From positions 62,001 through 126,000 of the forward strand of contig JBNKWA010000012.1 of the NCBI GenBank assembly GCA_050299555.1: DNA of 64,000 bases, written 5' to 3'. The position numbers and the translations under genes were made by a program. The DNA is from JBNKWA01 sp050299555 (GTDB taxonomy: Bacteria; Pseudomonadota; Alphaproteobacteria; Rhodobacterales; Rhodobacteraceae). The notes under the pieces are model-generated. The model ran no database searches and was not told where the DNA came from. It saw only the letters and a program-made list of their open reading frames with translations. Of this stretch, positions 26,758-35,558 are shown piece after piece (position 1 is the stretch's first letter; the number at the start of each line of letters is the position of its first letter).

Positions 26758-27687
26758 ATGCCCGACATGCCCCGCCGCACCCGCGAATACCGCAGCTACC
26801 TGTTTGACAGCCGCAACTGGGACGGGTTCCGGCCGCGCGAGGGCGACGTCGTCATTTCCACCTCGTACAAGTCCGGCACGACCTGGATGCAGAACCTGGT
26901 GCTGGAACTGCTGTTTCCGGACGGCGACCGGCCGGCCGTCTCTGCGGTCTCGCCATGGCTCGACCGCAGCACCATCGATCCCGATGCCGTGCTGCCGATG
27001 CTTGACGCGCAGACGCACCGCCGGGTGATCAAGAGCCACCTGCCGCTCGATGTGGTTCCCTACTTCCCGGAGGTCCGCTACATCGTTGTGGCGAGGGATG
27101 CGCGCGACGTCTTCATGTCGTTCTGGAATCACTATTCCAACTATACCGATGCGGTGATCGCAAATTTCAACGACCCCGCGACGCTGATCGGTCCGCCGAT
27201 GCCGCGCTGTCCGGACGAGTTGCACGATTTCTGGCGGATCTGGATTGCCAGGGGTTGGTTCGAGGGCGAGACCGAGGGCTGGCCGCATTCGGGCAACCTT
27301 CATCACACCCAGTCCTGGTGGACGTTCCGGCACCTGCCGAACATCCTGTTCGTGCATTTTCAGGACATGCTGTCGGACCTGCCGGCCGAGGTCGACCGCG
27401 TCGCCGGTCACCTCGGGATCGCTCTGCCCGAAGGGCGGCGGGAACGCATCGCCGAGGCGGTCAGCTTTGCCGCGCTGAGCCGCAGCGCCGATCGCTCGGC
27501 GCCGGCACCGCCGGAACGCATGGCGACGATTTGGCAGGGCGGCGCCCGCACCTTCTTCAACAAGGGAACCAACGGGCGCTGGAAGGGGGTGCTGACGGGC
27601 GACGAGCTGGCGATGTACGAGGCGGCCAAGGTCCGGGTGCTGACCCCCGACTGCGCGGCATTCCTCGAGAATGGCCGGCGGATCTAG
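26758..27687 (+). CDS. PAPS-dependent sulfotransferase (Sulfotransfer_1)
   Basis: The 309-aa enzyme shows the cytosolic sulfotransferase motifs: the 5'-phosphosulfate loop SYKSGTTWMQNLVLEL (residues 35-50), the catalytic-type histidine in IKSHLPLD, the 3'-phosphate site VARDARDVFMSFWNHY, and the C-terminal FFNKGTNGRWKG, matching RKGxxGxWK. It transfers sulfate from PAPS to a hydroxyl or amine. The acceptor is not predictable. The gene converges on rppH and their stop codons overlap by 4 bp. Confidence 0.9.
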   Translation: MPDMPRRTREYRSYLFDSRNWDGFRPREGDVVISTSYKSGTTWMQNLVLELLFPDGDRPAVSAVSPWLDRSTIDPDAVLPMLDAQTHRRVIKSHLPLDVVPYFPEVRYIVVARDARDVFMSFWNHYSNYTDAVIANFNDPATLIGPPMPRCPDELHDFWRIWIARGWFEGETEGWPHSGNLHHTQSWWTFRHLPNILFVHFQDMLSDLPAEVDRVAGHLGIALPEGRRERIAEAVSFAALSRSADRSAPAPPERMATIWQGGARTFFNKGTNGRWKGVLTGDELAMYEAAKVRVLTPDCAAFLENGRRI

Positions 27688-28202
27688 GCGGAGATGCGGC
27701 CGAGATGACGGGCGAAGCTGTCGAAGACGGCGCGGTAGACCTCCTTCTTGAAGGGCACGATCCTGCCGATCAGGGTCTCCGGCGCCATCCACTGCCACTG
27801 GCTGAACTCCGGGTGCGGGCCGGTGATGTCGATGACGCTGTCGGGCGCATCGAGCCGCATCAGGAACCATTTCTGCTCCTGGCCGCGGTACTTGCCGCCC
27901 CAGAGCCGCGGCACGAGGTCCTCGGGCAGGTCGTAGCTGACCCAGTCGGCGCTTTCGGCCAGCAGCGTCACCGCCGAGGCCGGCACGCCGGTCTCCTCGG
28001 CCAGTTCGCGCAGTGCCGCGGACTGCGGGTCCTCGCCCTTGTCGATGCCACCCTGCGGCATCTGCCAGGCTTCGCCGGGGTTGTCGATGCGCTGGCCGGC
28101 GAAGACCAGGCCCGCCTGGTTCATCAGCACGACGCCGACATTGCGGCGATAAGGCAGCGCCCCAAGGGCGCTGCCGGTCTGCGTTGATCCGTCAGTCGGC
28201 AT
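27684..28202 (-). CDS. rppH: RNA pyrophosphohydrolase RppH (NUDIX)
   Basis: The 172-aa protein contains the Nudix box GGIDKGEDPQSAALRELAEE and the RppH-type context (YRRNVGVVLMNQAGLVFAGQ, AWQMPQGGID, LWGGKYRGQEQKWFL). It removes pyrophosphate from 5'-triphosphate mRNA and triggers decay. The start at 28202 lies inside the end of ctpA (11-bp overlap), so it is coupled to the upstream gene. Confidence 0.93.
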   Translation of the reverse strand: MPTDGSTQTGSALGALPYRRNVGVVLMNQAGLVFAGQRIDNPGEAWQMPQGGIDKGEDPQSAALRELAEETGVPASAVTLLAESADWVSYDLPEDLVPRLWGGKYRGQEQKWFLMRLDAPDSVIDITGPHPEFSQWQWMAPETLIGRIVPFKKEVYRAVFDSFARHLGRISA

Positions 28203-29553
28203 CGGAGATGACGGTCAGCCCCTTGATGATGTCGAGCGCATAGGCGAGCTGGTAGTCGTCGGAGCGCTGCTTGGCCGCCGCCTCGGCTGCAGCGGTCTCC
28301 TCCTCCAGCAGCTTCAGCTCGTCCTCGCTGAGGGAGTCGTTGCTGAGCGTGCCGCGCAGGTCGGCCTCGGACCGGCGCCGCGCTGCCGCCTGCTCCTCGG
28401 TCTCGTCCTGGCCATCGGCCGCGGCGGCCGGTGCCGGCTGCTGCTCGACGATGATGTCGGGCGCGACGCCGAGGTTCTGGATCGAGCGCCCGGACGGCGT
28501 GTAGTAGCGGGCCGTGGTCAGCCTGAGCGCGCCGTTGCCCTGCAGCGGCATGATCGTCTGCACCGAGCCCTTGCCGAAGCTGCGGGTGCCGACGACGATG
28601 GCCCGATGGTGATCCTGCAGCGCGCCGGCGACGATCTCGGACGCCGAGGCCGAGCCGCCGTTGATCAGCACAACCACCGGCTTGCCTTCGGCCAGATCGC
28701 CCGGCGTGGCGTTGTAGCGCTCGCTGTCGGCGCCGTCGCGGCCGCGGGTCGACACGATCTCGCCGGCGTCGAGGAAGGCGTCGGACACCTCCACCGCCTG
28801 GGTCAGAAGCCCGCCAGGGTTGTTGCGCAGGTCGACCACGAAGCCGGACACCTGGTCCATGCCGCCGGCTTCCTCGGACTGCTTCTTGATCTCGGCCTCC
28901 AGCCCCGGGAAGGTCTGTTCGTTGAAGGTGGTCAGACGCAGGACCACCACATGCCCCTCGGTCCGGGCCCGGACGGCAGCGATCTTGATGACGTCGCGGG
29001 TCAGCGTCACCTCGAACGGCTCGTCCTCGCCGCGGACGATGGTCACCTTGATGTCCGAGCCCACCGGCCCGCGCATCAGGTCCACGGCCTCGTTCAGGGT
29101 CAGGCCCAGCACGCTCTCGCCGTCGACATGGGTGATGTAGTCGCCCGCCTCGACGCCGGCGCGCGAGGCCGGGGTGTCGTCGATGGGCGAGACCACCTTC
29201 ACGTAGCCGTTCTCCTGGGTCACCTCGATGCCGAGGCCGCCGAATTCACCCCGGGTCTGCACCCGCATGTCGTCGAACTCGCTGGGTGGCAGATAGCTGG
29301 AATGCGGATCGAGCGACATCAGCATGCCGTTGATGGCGCTCTCGATCAGCTTGGACTGGTCCACCTCCTCGACATAGGCCGAGCGGATGCGTTCGAAGAT
29401 GTCGCCGAAAAGGTCCAGTTGCTGATAGGTGGTGCGCTCGTCCTCGACCTCCTGCGCGACCAGCGGCGCGGCCAGTTGGGTCGTGACCACGACACCTGCC
29501 GTGGCGCCGGCGGCCGCCGCCAGAAGAAACCGCTTTGTTCCGCTTTTGCTCAT
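28192..29553 (-). CDS. ctpA: S41 carboxyl-terminal processing protease CtpA
   Basis: The 453-aa protease has a signal peptide (FLLAAAAGATAGVVVTT...AQ), an N-terminal helical region, a PDZ domain (GLGIEVTQENGYVKVVSPID) and a tail-specific protease core. The catalytic Ser is in NGGSASASEIVAG and the Lys in GTRSFGKGSVQT. A charged C-terminal helix rich in Glu, Ala and Arg (370-450) is longer than in many homologues. It acts in the periplasm on envelope proteins or peptidoglycan-hydrolase partners. It is the gene before rppH in the same operon. Confidence 0.94.
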   Translation of the reverse strand: MSKSGTKRFLLAAAAGATAGVVVTTQLAAPLVAQEVEDERTTYQQLDLFGDIFERIRSAYVEEVDQSKLIESAINGMLMSLDPHSSYLPPSEFDDMRVQTRGEFGGLGIEVTQENGYVKVVSPIDDTPASRAGVEAGDYITHVDGESVLGLTLNEAVDLMRGPVGSDIKVTIVRGEDEPFEVTLTRDVIKIAAVRARTEGHVVVLRLTTFNEQTFPGLEAEIKKQSEEAGGMDQVSGFVVDLRNNPGGLLTQAVEVSDAFLDAGEIVSTRGRDGADSERYNATPGDLAEGKPVVVLINGGSASASEIVAGALQDHHRAIVVGTRSFGKGSVQTIMPLQGNGALRLTTARYYTPSGRSIQNLGVAPDIIVEQQPAPAAAADGQDETEEQAAARRRSEADLRGTLSNDSLSEDELKLLEEETAAAEAAAKQRSDDYQLAYALDIIKGLTVISDAD

Positions 29554-29710
29554 TCCCGATCTTTCCCGATTTCGCGTGCGCGGCGCCGTGGCGGCATTGC
29601 CGCACAGACCCGTCCGATTAGATGCTCCCGCTCATATACAGCGATTTGTTGCCGATTGCGCCATGTCCTTGTGGCGGCATGGCCAAAAAAACTTCGTGAA
29701 GCCCCTCTTG

Positions 29711-31240
29711 TCAGGTCGCTCCCGCTGGCTGCAGCAGGCTGGTTCCGGTCATCTCCGGCGGCTGCGGGAGGCCCATCAGCGCCAGCAGCGTTGGCGCCAG
29801 GTCGGCCAGCCGGCCGGACTTCAGCATCACCCCGCCGGGCCCGCCGAGAAGAATCACCGGCACCGGGTTCAGTGTGTGCGCGGTGTGCGGGCCGCCGGTC
29901 TCGGGATCGACCATCGTCTCGCAATTGCCGTGATCGGCGGTGACGATCAGCGCGCCGCCAAGATCCTCGATCACGCGGACCAGCGCGGCCAGCCCGCGGT
30001 CCACCGCCTCGCAGGCGCGGATCGCCGCCTGCAGATCGCCGGTGTGGCCGACCATGTCGGGGTTGGCGAAGTTCACCACGGCAAAGTCGTAGTCGCCCGA
30101 GCGCAGCGCCGCCGCCAGATGGTCGGTCACCTCGCCCGCCGACATCTCGGGGGCATGGTCGTAGGTCTTCACCTTGGGGCTGGGCGCCATGAAGCGGGTC
30201 TCGCCGGCATAGGGCTCCTCCACGCCGCCATTCAGAAAGAACGTCACGTGCGGGTACTTCTCGGTCTCGGCGGTGTGGAACTGGGTCTTGCCGTGCTCCG
30301 CCAGCCAGGACCCGAGGGTGTTGACGATGTCCTCGGAGGGAAACATCGCCGGCATGAATTGGTTCAGCCGCCCGGAATACTCCACCATCCCGAGGCTGGC
30401 GGCGAAGCGTGGCCGCGCGCTGGCGTCGAAGCCGTCGAAATCGGGATCGACGAGGGCGGAGAGGATCTCGCGCGCCCGGTCGGCCCGGAAGTTGACGAAC
30501 AGCAGTCCGTCGCCATCGGACATGCCGGCAAAGCCGCCGATCGGCGCGGGGCTGACGAACTCGTCGGTCTCGCCCCGGTCATAGGCGGCCTGGATCGCCG
30601 CCGCCGCCGTCTCGGCCGTGTCGCCCTCGCCCGAGACCATGGTGCGGAAAGCATGCTCTACCCGGTCCCAGCGCTTGTCGCGGTCCATGGCGAAGAAGCG
30701 GCCCATGACGGTGACGATGCGGGCGCCCTCGGGCAGTGCGGCTTCCAACTCGGCCACCTGCTCGCGCGCCGATTTCGGCGGTACGTCGCGGCCGTCGAGA
30801 TAGGCGTGGATGGCGACCGGTACGCCGGCGGCAGCGATCGCCCTGGCCACCTCGACCGTGTGGCGCTGATGGCTGTGGACGCCGCCGGGCGAGGCGAGGC
30901 CGGCCACATGCGCGGTGCCGCCAGACGCCTTCAGCCGGGTGATGAACTCCTGCAGCGCGGCATTCTCGGCAAAGCTGCCATCGGCGATCGCATTGTCGAT
31001 GCGCGGCAGGTCCATCCAGACCACGCGGCCGGCACCGATATTCATGTGGCCGACTTCCGAGTTGCCCATCTGCCCTTCCGGCAGGCCGACATTGGGGCCG
31101 TGCGCCGCCAGCGTGGCGTTCGGGCATTCCTGCATCAGCCGGTCGAAAGTGGGGGTGCGGGCCAGCGCCACGGCATTGGCTTCGGTCTCGGCCCTCAGCC
31201 CCCAGCCGTCGAGGATGCAGAGCACCACGGGTCTTGCCAT
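29711..31240 (-). CDS. gpmI: 2,3-bisphosphoglycerate-independent phosphoglycerate mutase GpmI
   Basis: The 509-aa Mn-dependent mutase of glycolysis/gluconeogenesis starts MARPVVLCILDGWGLR. The phosphorylated Ser is in QMGNSEVGHMNIGAGR, substrate residues are in YLDGRDVPPKSA, and the C-terminal metal ligands are in TADHGNCETM. The start at 31240 was preferred over 31258 because the family begins at this Met. Past its stop on the minus strand a short CTTC/GAAG fold followed by seven T (29691-29685) may attenuate transcription before ctpA. Confidence 0.95.
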   Translation of the reverse strand: MARPVVLCILDGWGLRAETEANAVALARTPTFDRLMQECPNATLAAHGPNVGLPEGQMGNSEVGHMNIGAGRVVWMDLPRIDNAIADGSFAENAALQEFITRLKASGGTAHVAGLASPGGVHSHQRHTVEVARAIAAAGVPVAIHAYLDGRDVPPKSAREQVAELEAALPEGARIVTVMGRFFAMDRDKRWDRVEHAFRTMVSGEGDTAETAAAAIQAAYDRGETDEFVSPAPIGGFAGMSDGDGLLFVNFRADRAREILSALVDPDFDGFDASARPRFAASLGMVEYSGRLNQFMPAMFPSEDIVNTLGSWLAEHGKTQFHTAETEKYPHVTFFLNGGVEEPYAGETRFMAPSPKVKTYDHAPEMSAGEVTDHLAAALRSGDYDFAVVNFANPDMVGHTGDLQAAIRACEAVDRGLAALVRVIEDLGGALIVTADHGNCETMVDPETGGPHTAHTLNPVPVILLGGPGGVMLKSGRLADLAPTLLALMGLPQPPEMTGTSLLQPAGAT

Positions 31241-31323
31241 CTTTCGATCCCTCACCACAGGCCGAGGCCTTGTCTAGGCCGTGGGCCGGGTGTCGACAAC
31301 CCCACCCCGGCCGCCGCGCCGCA

Positions 31324-31794
31324 TCATTGACGATGATAGGGCGTGCCGGCCAGGATCGACACGGCCCGGTAGAGCTGTTCGGCCAGCATCACCCGCGCCA
31401 GCATGTGTGGCCAGACCATGGGACCGAGGCTGAGGACAAGCGTTGCGCCGGCGACAAGATCGGGGGAAAGCCCGTCGGCACCGCCGATGAAGAATGCGCA
31501 GTCGCGCCGGCCGTCATCGCGCCAGCGGGCCAGCAGGGTTGCGAATTCCGGAGAGGTCAGGGTCTGGCCGCGTTCGTCAAGCGCCACGCTGGCTGCGCCG
31601 TCTGGCGCCGCGGCCAGCAGCAGGGCCGCTTCGGCCGCCTTGCCGCCGCCCTTGCGATCCTCGACCTCGGTTACGGCCGCGGGCCCCAGGCCGATACCGC
31701 GCCCGGTCTTGCCGGCGCGTGTCAGGTAGTCGTCGCACAAGGTACGTTCCGGGCCAGGCCTCAGCCGCCCCACGGCACAGATGCTCAGGCGCAA
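31324..31794 (-). CDS. rlmH: 23S rRNA (pseudouridine1915-N3)-methyltransferase RlmH
   Basis: The 156-aa SPOUT-class enzyme has the typical start MRLSICAVGRLRPGPE and C-terminal knot (FFIGGADGLSPDL, LSLGPMVWPHMLARVMLAEQ, LAGTPYHRQ). It methylates the modified pseudouridine 1915 in helix 69. It follows rsfS closely (10 bp), the usual order, pointing to co-expression of two ribosome-related functions. Confidence 0.95.
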   Translation of the reverse strand: MRLSICAVGRLRPGPERTLCDDYLTRAGKTGRGIGLGPAAVTEVEDRKGGGKAAEAALLLAAAPDGAASVALDERGQTLTSPEFATLLARWRDDGRRDCAFFIGGADGLSPDLVAGATLVLSLGPMVWPHMLARVMLAEQLYRAVSILAGTPYHRQ

Positions 31795-31804
31795 GCGGCG
31801 ATGC

Positions 31805-32218
31805 TCAGCGGATGGCGCTCTGCTCGGCCACCGCGATCGGCGCCTGCCACATCTTCTCGAGCTGGTAGAACGCCCGTACCTCGGGCCGGAAGATGTGGAC
31901 GATCACGTCGCCACAGTCGACCAGCACCCAATCCGCCGCTTCCTTGCCCTCGATGGTGGGCGTGCGTCCGGTGGCGGCCTTCACCCGCTCGACCAGATGC
32001 TCGGCAATCGCCAGCACCTGCCGCGAAGAGCGCCCGCTGGCGATGACCAGGTGATCGGCCATCTGCGACCGCTCACCCAGGGCGATCGGCAAAACCTCTT
32101 CAGCCTTGTCGTCTTCGAGCGAATTGAGAACGAGGTCGAGCAGCATGTCGCCGCCCGATTGGTGCGCCTCAGGCCGGGCTACGTCGCCGTGGCGGGGCGA
32201 ACCTGCAGTGCCAGGCAC
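31805..32218 (-). CDS. rsfS: ribosomal silencing factor RsfS
   Basis: This member of the RsfS/Iojap family binds uL14 and blocks subunit joining. The core DLVLNSLEDDKAEEVLPIAL, DHLVIASGRSSRQVLAIAEH and HIFRPEVRAFYQLEKMW is clear. The start is uncertain: a GTG at 32218 gives 137 aa including a short linker, while the ATG at 32146 (MLLDLVLNSLEDD) gives 113 aa. Neither has a strong ribosome site. Related proteins usually carry a short N-terminal extension, which favours the longer form. Confidence 0.88.
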   Translation of the reverse strand: MPGTAGSPRHGDVARPEAHQSGGDMLLDLVLNSLEDDKAEEVLPIALGERSQMADHLVIASGRSSRQVLAIAEHLVERVKAATGRTPTIEGKEAADWVLVDCGDVIVHIFRPEVRAFYQLEKMWQAPIAVAEQSAIR

Positions 32219-32368
32219 TGCTTCAGGTTTGATTGACAGACCCTTTTCTCCTGTTCGGGCGCTGCACCATGCAGCCTTGCCCTTACCTGGTCAAAGGTAG
32301 GCCCAAAACGTGTCATTCTCAAGACAGGGACCGTGACAATCCGCACGACCGTGCGCTGCAAAGGCCCC

Positions 32369-33322
32369 TTACAGGCGGCCGATCCGCTCCAGCAGCAGCG
32401 CATAGAAGCCGTCGGCGTCGACCTGGCGCATCCAGGTCGCGTTCGCGGGCCGCCCGGTGACCCCCCACCAGTCGGCGACGGTCATGCCCACGGTCAGCTC
32501 CGACCGGGTTTCCACCTCCACGTTGATCGTCCGGCCGGCATAAAGCTCCGGCCTCAGCAGCCAGGCGATCACGTTCGGGTCGTGCAGCGGGCCGCCATCG
32601 GTGCCGTATTTGCGCTCGTCGAAGCGCTCGAAGAAGTCCAGAAGCGCCGCCGTTGCCGCGCCCACCGGCGTGCCGAGGGCACGAAAGGCCGACACGCGGG
32701 CCGCGGTGGTCAGGCACTGGTGGGTCAGATCGAGCGGCATCAGCGTGATCGGCCGGCCGCAGCCGAGTACGATCGCTGCCGCCTGGGGATCCACATAGAT
32801 GTTGAATTCCGCCGTCGGCGTGGCGTTCCCGCCCTCGAAGAAGCCGCCGCCCATGGCGACGATCTCGCGCACCCGCGGCACGATATCGGGCGCCCGGTCG
32901 AAGGCGAGCGCGATGTTGGTCAGCGGGCCTAGCGTGCACAGGGTCACTTCGTTCACCGCCCGGCAGGTGTCGATGATGAAGTCGACCGCATGGGCCCCCT
33001 GCAGCGGCATGGCCGGTTCGGGCAGGTCGGGCCCGTCGAGTCCCGACTTGCCGTGCACGTACTCGGCGGTGACCAGCGGGCGCGCCAACGGTTTCTCGGC
33101 GCCGGCAAAGACGCGCATGTCCCCCCGGCCGGCCAGTTCGCATATCTTGCGCGCATTGAGCTGCGTCAGCGCCAGCGGCACGTTGCCGGCCACGGCGGTG
33201 ATGCCAAGCACCTCCAGCTCGGGCGATGCCAGGGCCAAAAGGATCGCCACCGCATCGTCCTGCCCCGGATCGGTGTCGATGATGATCGGTCTCGGCTCGG
33301 ACCGGCGTGTTGGCTGCGGCAT
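32369..33322 (-). CDS. inosine-uridine-preferring nucleoside hydrolase
   Basis: The 317-aa enzyme has the calcium-binding signature IIIDTDPGQDDAVAILLALA (residues 13-32) and the family segments ITAVAGNVPL, LCTLGPLTNIALAF and EFNIYVDPQAAAIV, with a late His in GGPLHDPNVIAWLL. It splits ribonucleosides into base and ribose for salvage. It ends about 150 bp upstream of rsfS on the same strand and is probably separate from it. Confidence 0.92.
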   Translation of the reverse strand: MPQPTRRSEPRPIIIDTDPGQDDAVAILLALASPELEVLGITAVAGNVPLALTQLNARKICELAGRGDMRVFAGAEKPLARPLVTAEYVHGKSGLDGPDLPEPAMPLQGAHAVDFIIDTCRAVNEVTLCTLGPLTNIALAFDRAPDIVPRVREIVAMGGGFFEGGNATPTAEFNIYVDPQAAAIVLGCGRPITLMPLDLTHQCLTTAARVSAFRALGTPVGAATAALLDFFERFDERKYGTDGGPLHDPNVIAWLLRPELYAGRTINVEVETRSELTVGMTVADWWGVTGRPANATWMRQVDADGFYALLLERIGRL

Positions 33323-33473
33323 CTGACCCCCCCGTGCCTGCTCTGGGCACCTTTGCCCGCGTCAGCCGTCGCCGCCAGCCAAAACGGCCATGCACCCCCT
33401 TGTAAATCGGCCCTGAAAGCGAAATAGTTCACGCAATCGTGAGCGTGTGTGAGTCGGGGTGGGGGTTTCTAAA

Positions 33474-35399
33474 ATGGTTGAATTTACTGGTCCGCTGGTG
33501 CGGCTGACGCCTGCGGTATACGCGGATGGTATTGGTACTCTCAGGGTGGGCGCCGATCCGGTCGCCGTTGCCGCGACGGTATTCGACCAGGACGGCGACA
33601 TGCCCAACCCGCTGCGGGTGTCGGATCTCTTCGTGAGCTGGGGGCAGTTCGTCGACCACGATCTCGACCTGACGCCCGATGTCGGCCCCGAGGTCATGGA
33701 AGCGCCGGGGCTGGTGGCGCCGATTGCCCGTTCCCTCTACGACCCCGCCACCGGCGTCGATACGCCGCGCGCACCGGTCAACGTGGTGACGCCCGAACTC
33801 GACGGCTCGATGATCTACGGTTCCGACGCCACACGCGAGGCGATGCTGCGCAGTTTCGAGGGCGGCCGCATGCAGCTGGACGCGAACGGGTTCCTGCCTC
33901 TGGCCTGGGAAGACGGCAGCATGGCGGGCACCTCGCCCACCGATCCGCTGTTTCTGGCCGGCGACATCCGCGCCAACGAGAACACCGGCCTGACCACGCT
34001 GCAGACCCTGTTCGTGCGCGAGCACAATCACTGGGCCGACCGGATCGCGGCCCTGCACCCCGACTGGTCCGACGAAGCCGTGTTCCAGGCGGCACGCTCG
34101 GTCGTCGAGGCCGAAATCCAGAAGATCACCTATGAGGACTGGCTGCCGCACCTGGTGGGCGATGCGGTCGGCCCGGCCACCGGCTACGATCCCGGCGTCA
34201 GCACGCAAGTCTCGGTCGAGTTCTCCACCGCCGCGTTCCGCATTGGCCACACGATGGTCTCGGCGATGATCGAGCGCATCGAGGAAGACGGCTCGGTGTC
34301 GCCTGACGGACCGATCTCGGTCATGAATTCGTTCTTCAACAACGACCCGATGAAGCTGACCGGAATCGATTCGATCCTGCGCGGCCAGGCTGCTTCCATG
34401 GCCCAGGCCTCCGATGCCAAGATGATCGACGATCTCAATTTCTTCCTGGCGACGCCCACCGGCCTGACCGGGTTCAGCCTGGCGGCGATCAACATCCTGC
34501 GCGGCCGTGACCATGGCCTCGGCACCTATGTCGATCTGCGCGCCGAGCTGATCGGCGACATAGATCCCGATGCGCTCGATCCGGGCGACTTTTCCGTCAT
34601 CACCTCGGATGCCGGGACACAGGCGGAACTGGCCAGCGTCTATGAAAGTGTCCTGGACGTCGACGCCTGGGTCGGCGGCCTGGCCGAGGACCTGCTGCCC
34701 GGAACCCAGATGGGGGCGCTTTTCACCCATATCGTGGCCGAGCAGTTCGAGCGCACCCGCGCCGGTGATGCCGGCTTCGGGGTGATAGACGCGGGTCTCG
34801 ATGCCGATATCGCCGCCGAGGTGGCGCGCACCAGCCTCAGCGACATCGTGCTGCGCAACACCGATGTCAGCTACATGCAGCAGGATGCCTTCGCCGCCGC
34901 CATCCGCATTGCCGGCACGAACCGGGGCGATTTCCTGCATGGCGGCATGCATGACGATCTGGTGATGGCGGGCGACGGCAACGACATGGTCATCGCCATG
35001 CGCGGCAACGATGCGGTCTATGGCGGGAATGGCCACGACATGCTGTCCGGGCGGGACGGCGACGACGCGCTTTTCGGCGAGGCCGGCAACGACATCATCT
35101 TCGGCGGCGATGGCGACGACACCATCACCGGCGGCGCGGGTGACGACCGGCTGTTCGGCGGCGAGGATGCGGATCTGTTCTGCTTCACGCCGGGTTCCGG
35201 CAGGGATTGCGTGATCGATTTCACCCCCGGCCTCGACCAGATCGTGCTGTCGGGCTATTCGGCGAGCGACTTCGAGGCGGTGATCGCGTCAGCCCAAGAC
35301 CGGTGGTTGTCGGTGGAACTCAACCTCGACGGTGACCACATCATGCTGCGTGGTGTCCATGCTGAGGAACTTGACGCGAGCGACTTCCTGATCCTGTGA
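33474..35399 (+). CDS. animal-type heme peroxidase with RTX calcium-binding repeats
   Basis: The 641-aa protein has a peroxidase domain (residues about 15-470) with the distal His in WGQFVDHDLDLTP, the catalytic Arg region TLFVREHNHWADRIA and the proximal His in FRIGHTMVSAM. The C-terminus (about 485-570) has nonapeptide RTX repeats (GGNGHDMLS, GRDGDDALF, GEAGNDIIF, GGDGDDTIT, GGAGDDRLF) and a final beta segment. It has no signal peptide, so type I secretion is expected. Such proteins include iodide- or bromide-oxidising and adhesion-linked peroxidases. The ATG at 33474 was chosen over an upstream GTG. No exporter genes are nearby. Confidence 0.9.
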   Translation: MVEFTGPLVRLTPAVYADGIGTLRVGADPVAVAATVFDQDGDMPNPLRVSDLFVSWGQFVDHDLDLTPDVGPEVMEAPGLVAPIARSLYDPATGVDTPRAPVNVVTPELDGSMIYGSDATREAMLRSFEGGRMQLDANGFLPLAWEDGSMAGTSPTDPLFLAGDIRANENTGLTTLQTLFVREHNHWADRIAALHPDWSDEAVFQAARSVVEAEIQKITYEDWLPHLVGDAVGPATGYDPGVSTQVSVEFSTAAFRIGHTMVSAMIERIEEDGSVSPDGPISVMNSFFNNDPMKLTGIDSILRGQAASMAQASDAKMIDDLNFFLATPTGLTGFSLAAINILRGRDHGLGTYVDLRAELIGDIDPDALDPGDFSVITSDAGTQAELASVYESVLDVDAWVGGLAEDLLPGTQMGALFTHIVAEQFERTRAGDAGFGVIDAGLDADIAAEVARTSLSDIVLRNTDVSYMQQDAFAAAIRIAGTNRGDFLHGGMHDDLVMAGDGNDMVIAMRGNDAVYGGNGHDMLSGRDGDDALFGEAGNDIIFGGDGDDTITGGAGDDRLFGGEDADLFCFTPGSGRDCVIDFTPGLDQIVLSGYSASDFEAVIASAQDRWLSVELNLDGDHIMLRGVHAEELDASDFLIL

Positions 35400-35558
35400 G
35401 GAAGGCCAGCGGTCTGTGGCTGACGTCGCCCCGGACCGAGGCGCCTGACGCCGGTCTGAGTACGATGCTGCGCCCCGCGGGGGGGTGAAGGTCGGGCCAT
35501 GCCCGCCGCGCGGCCGCCCCGCCGCCGCCGGGATCACCCTTCGATCACGCGCATCGGG

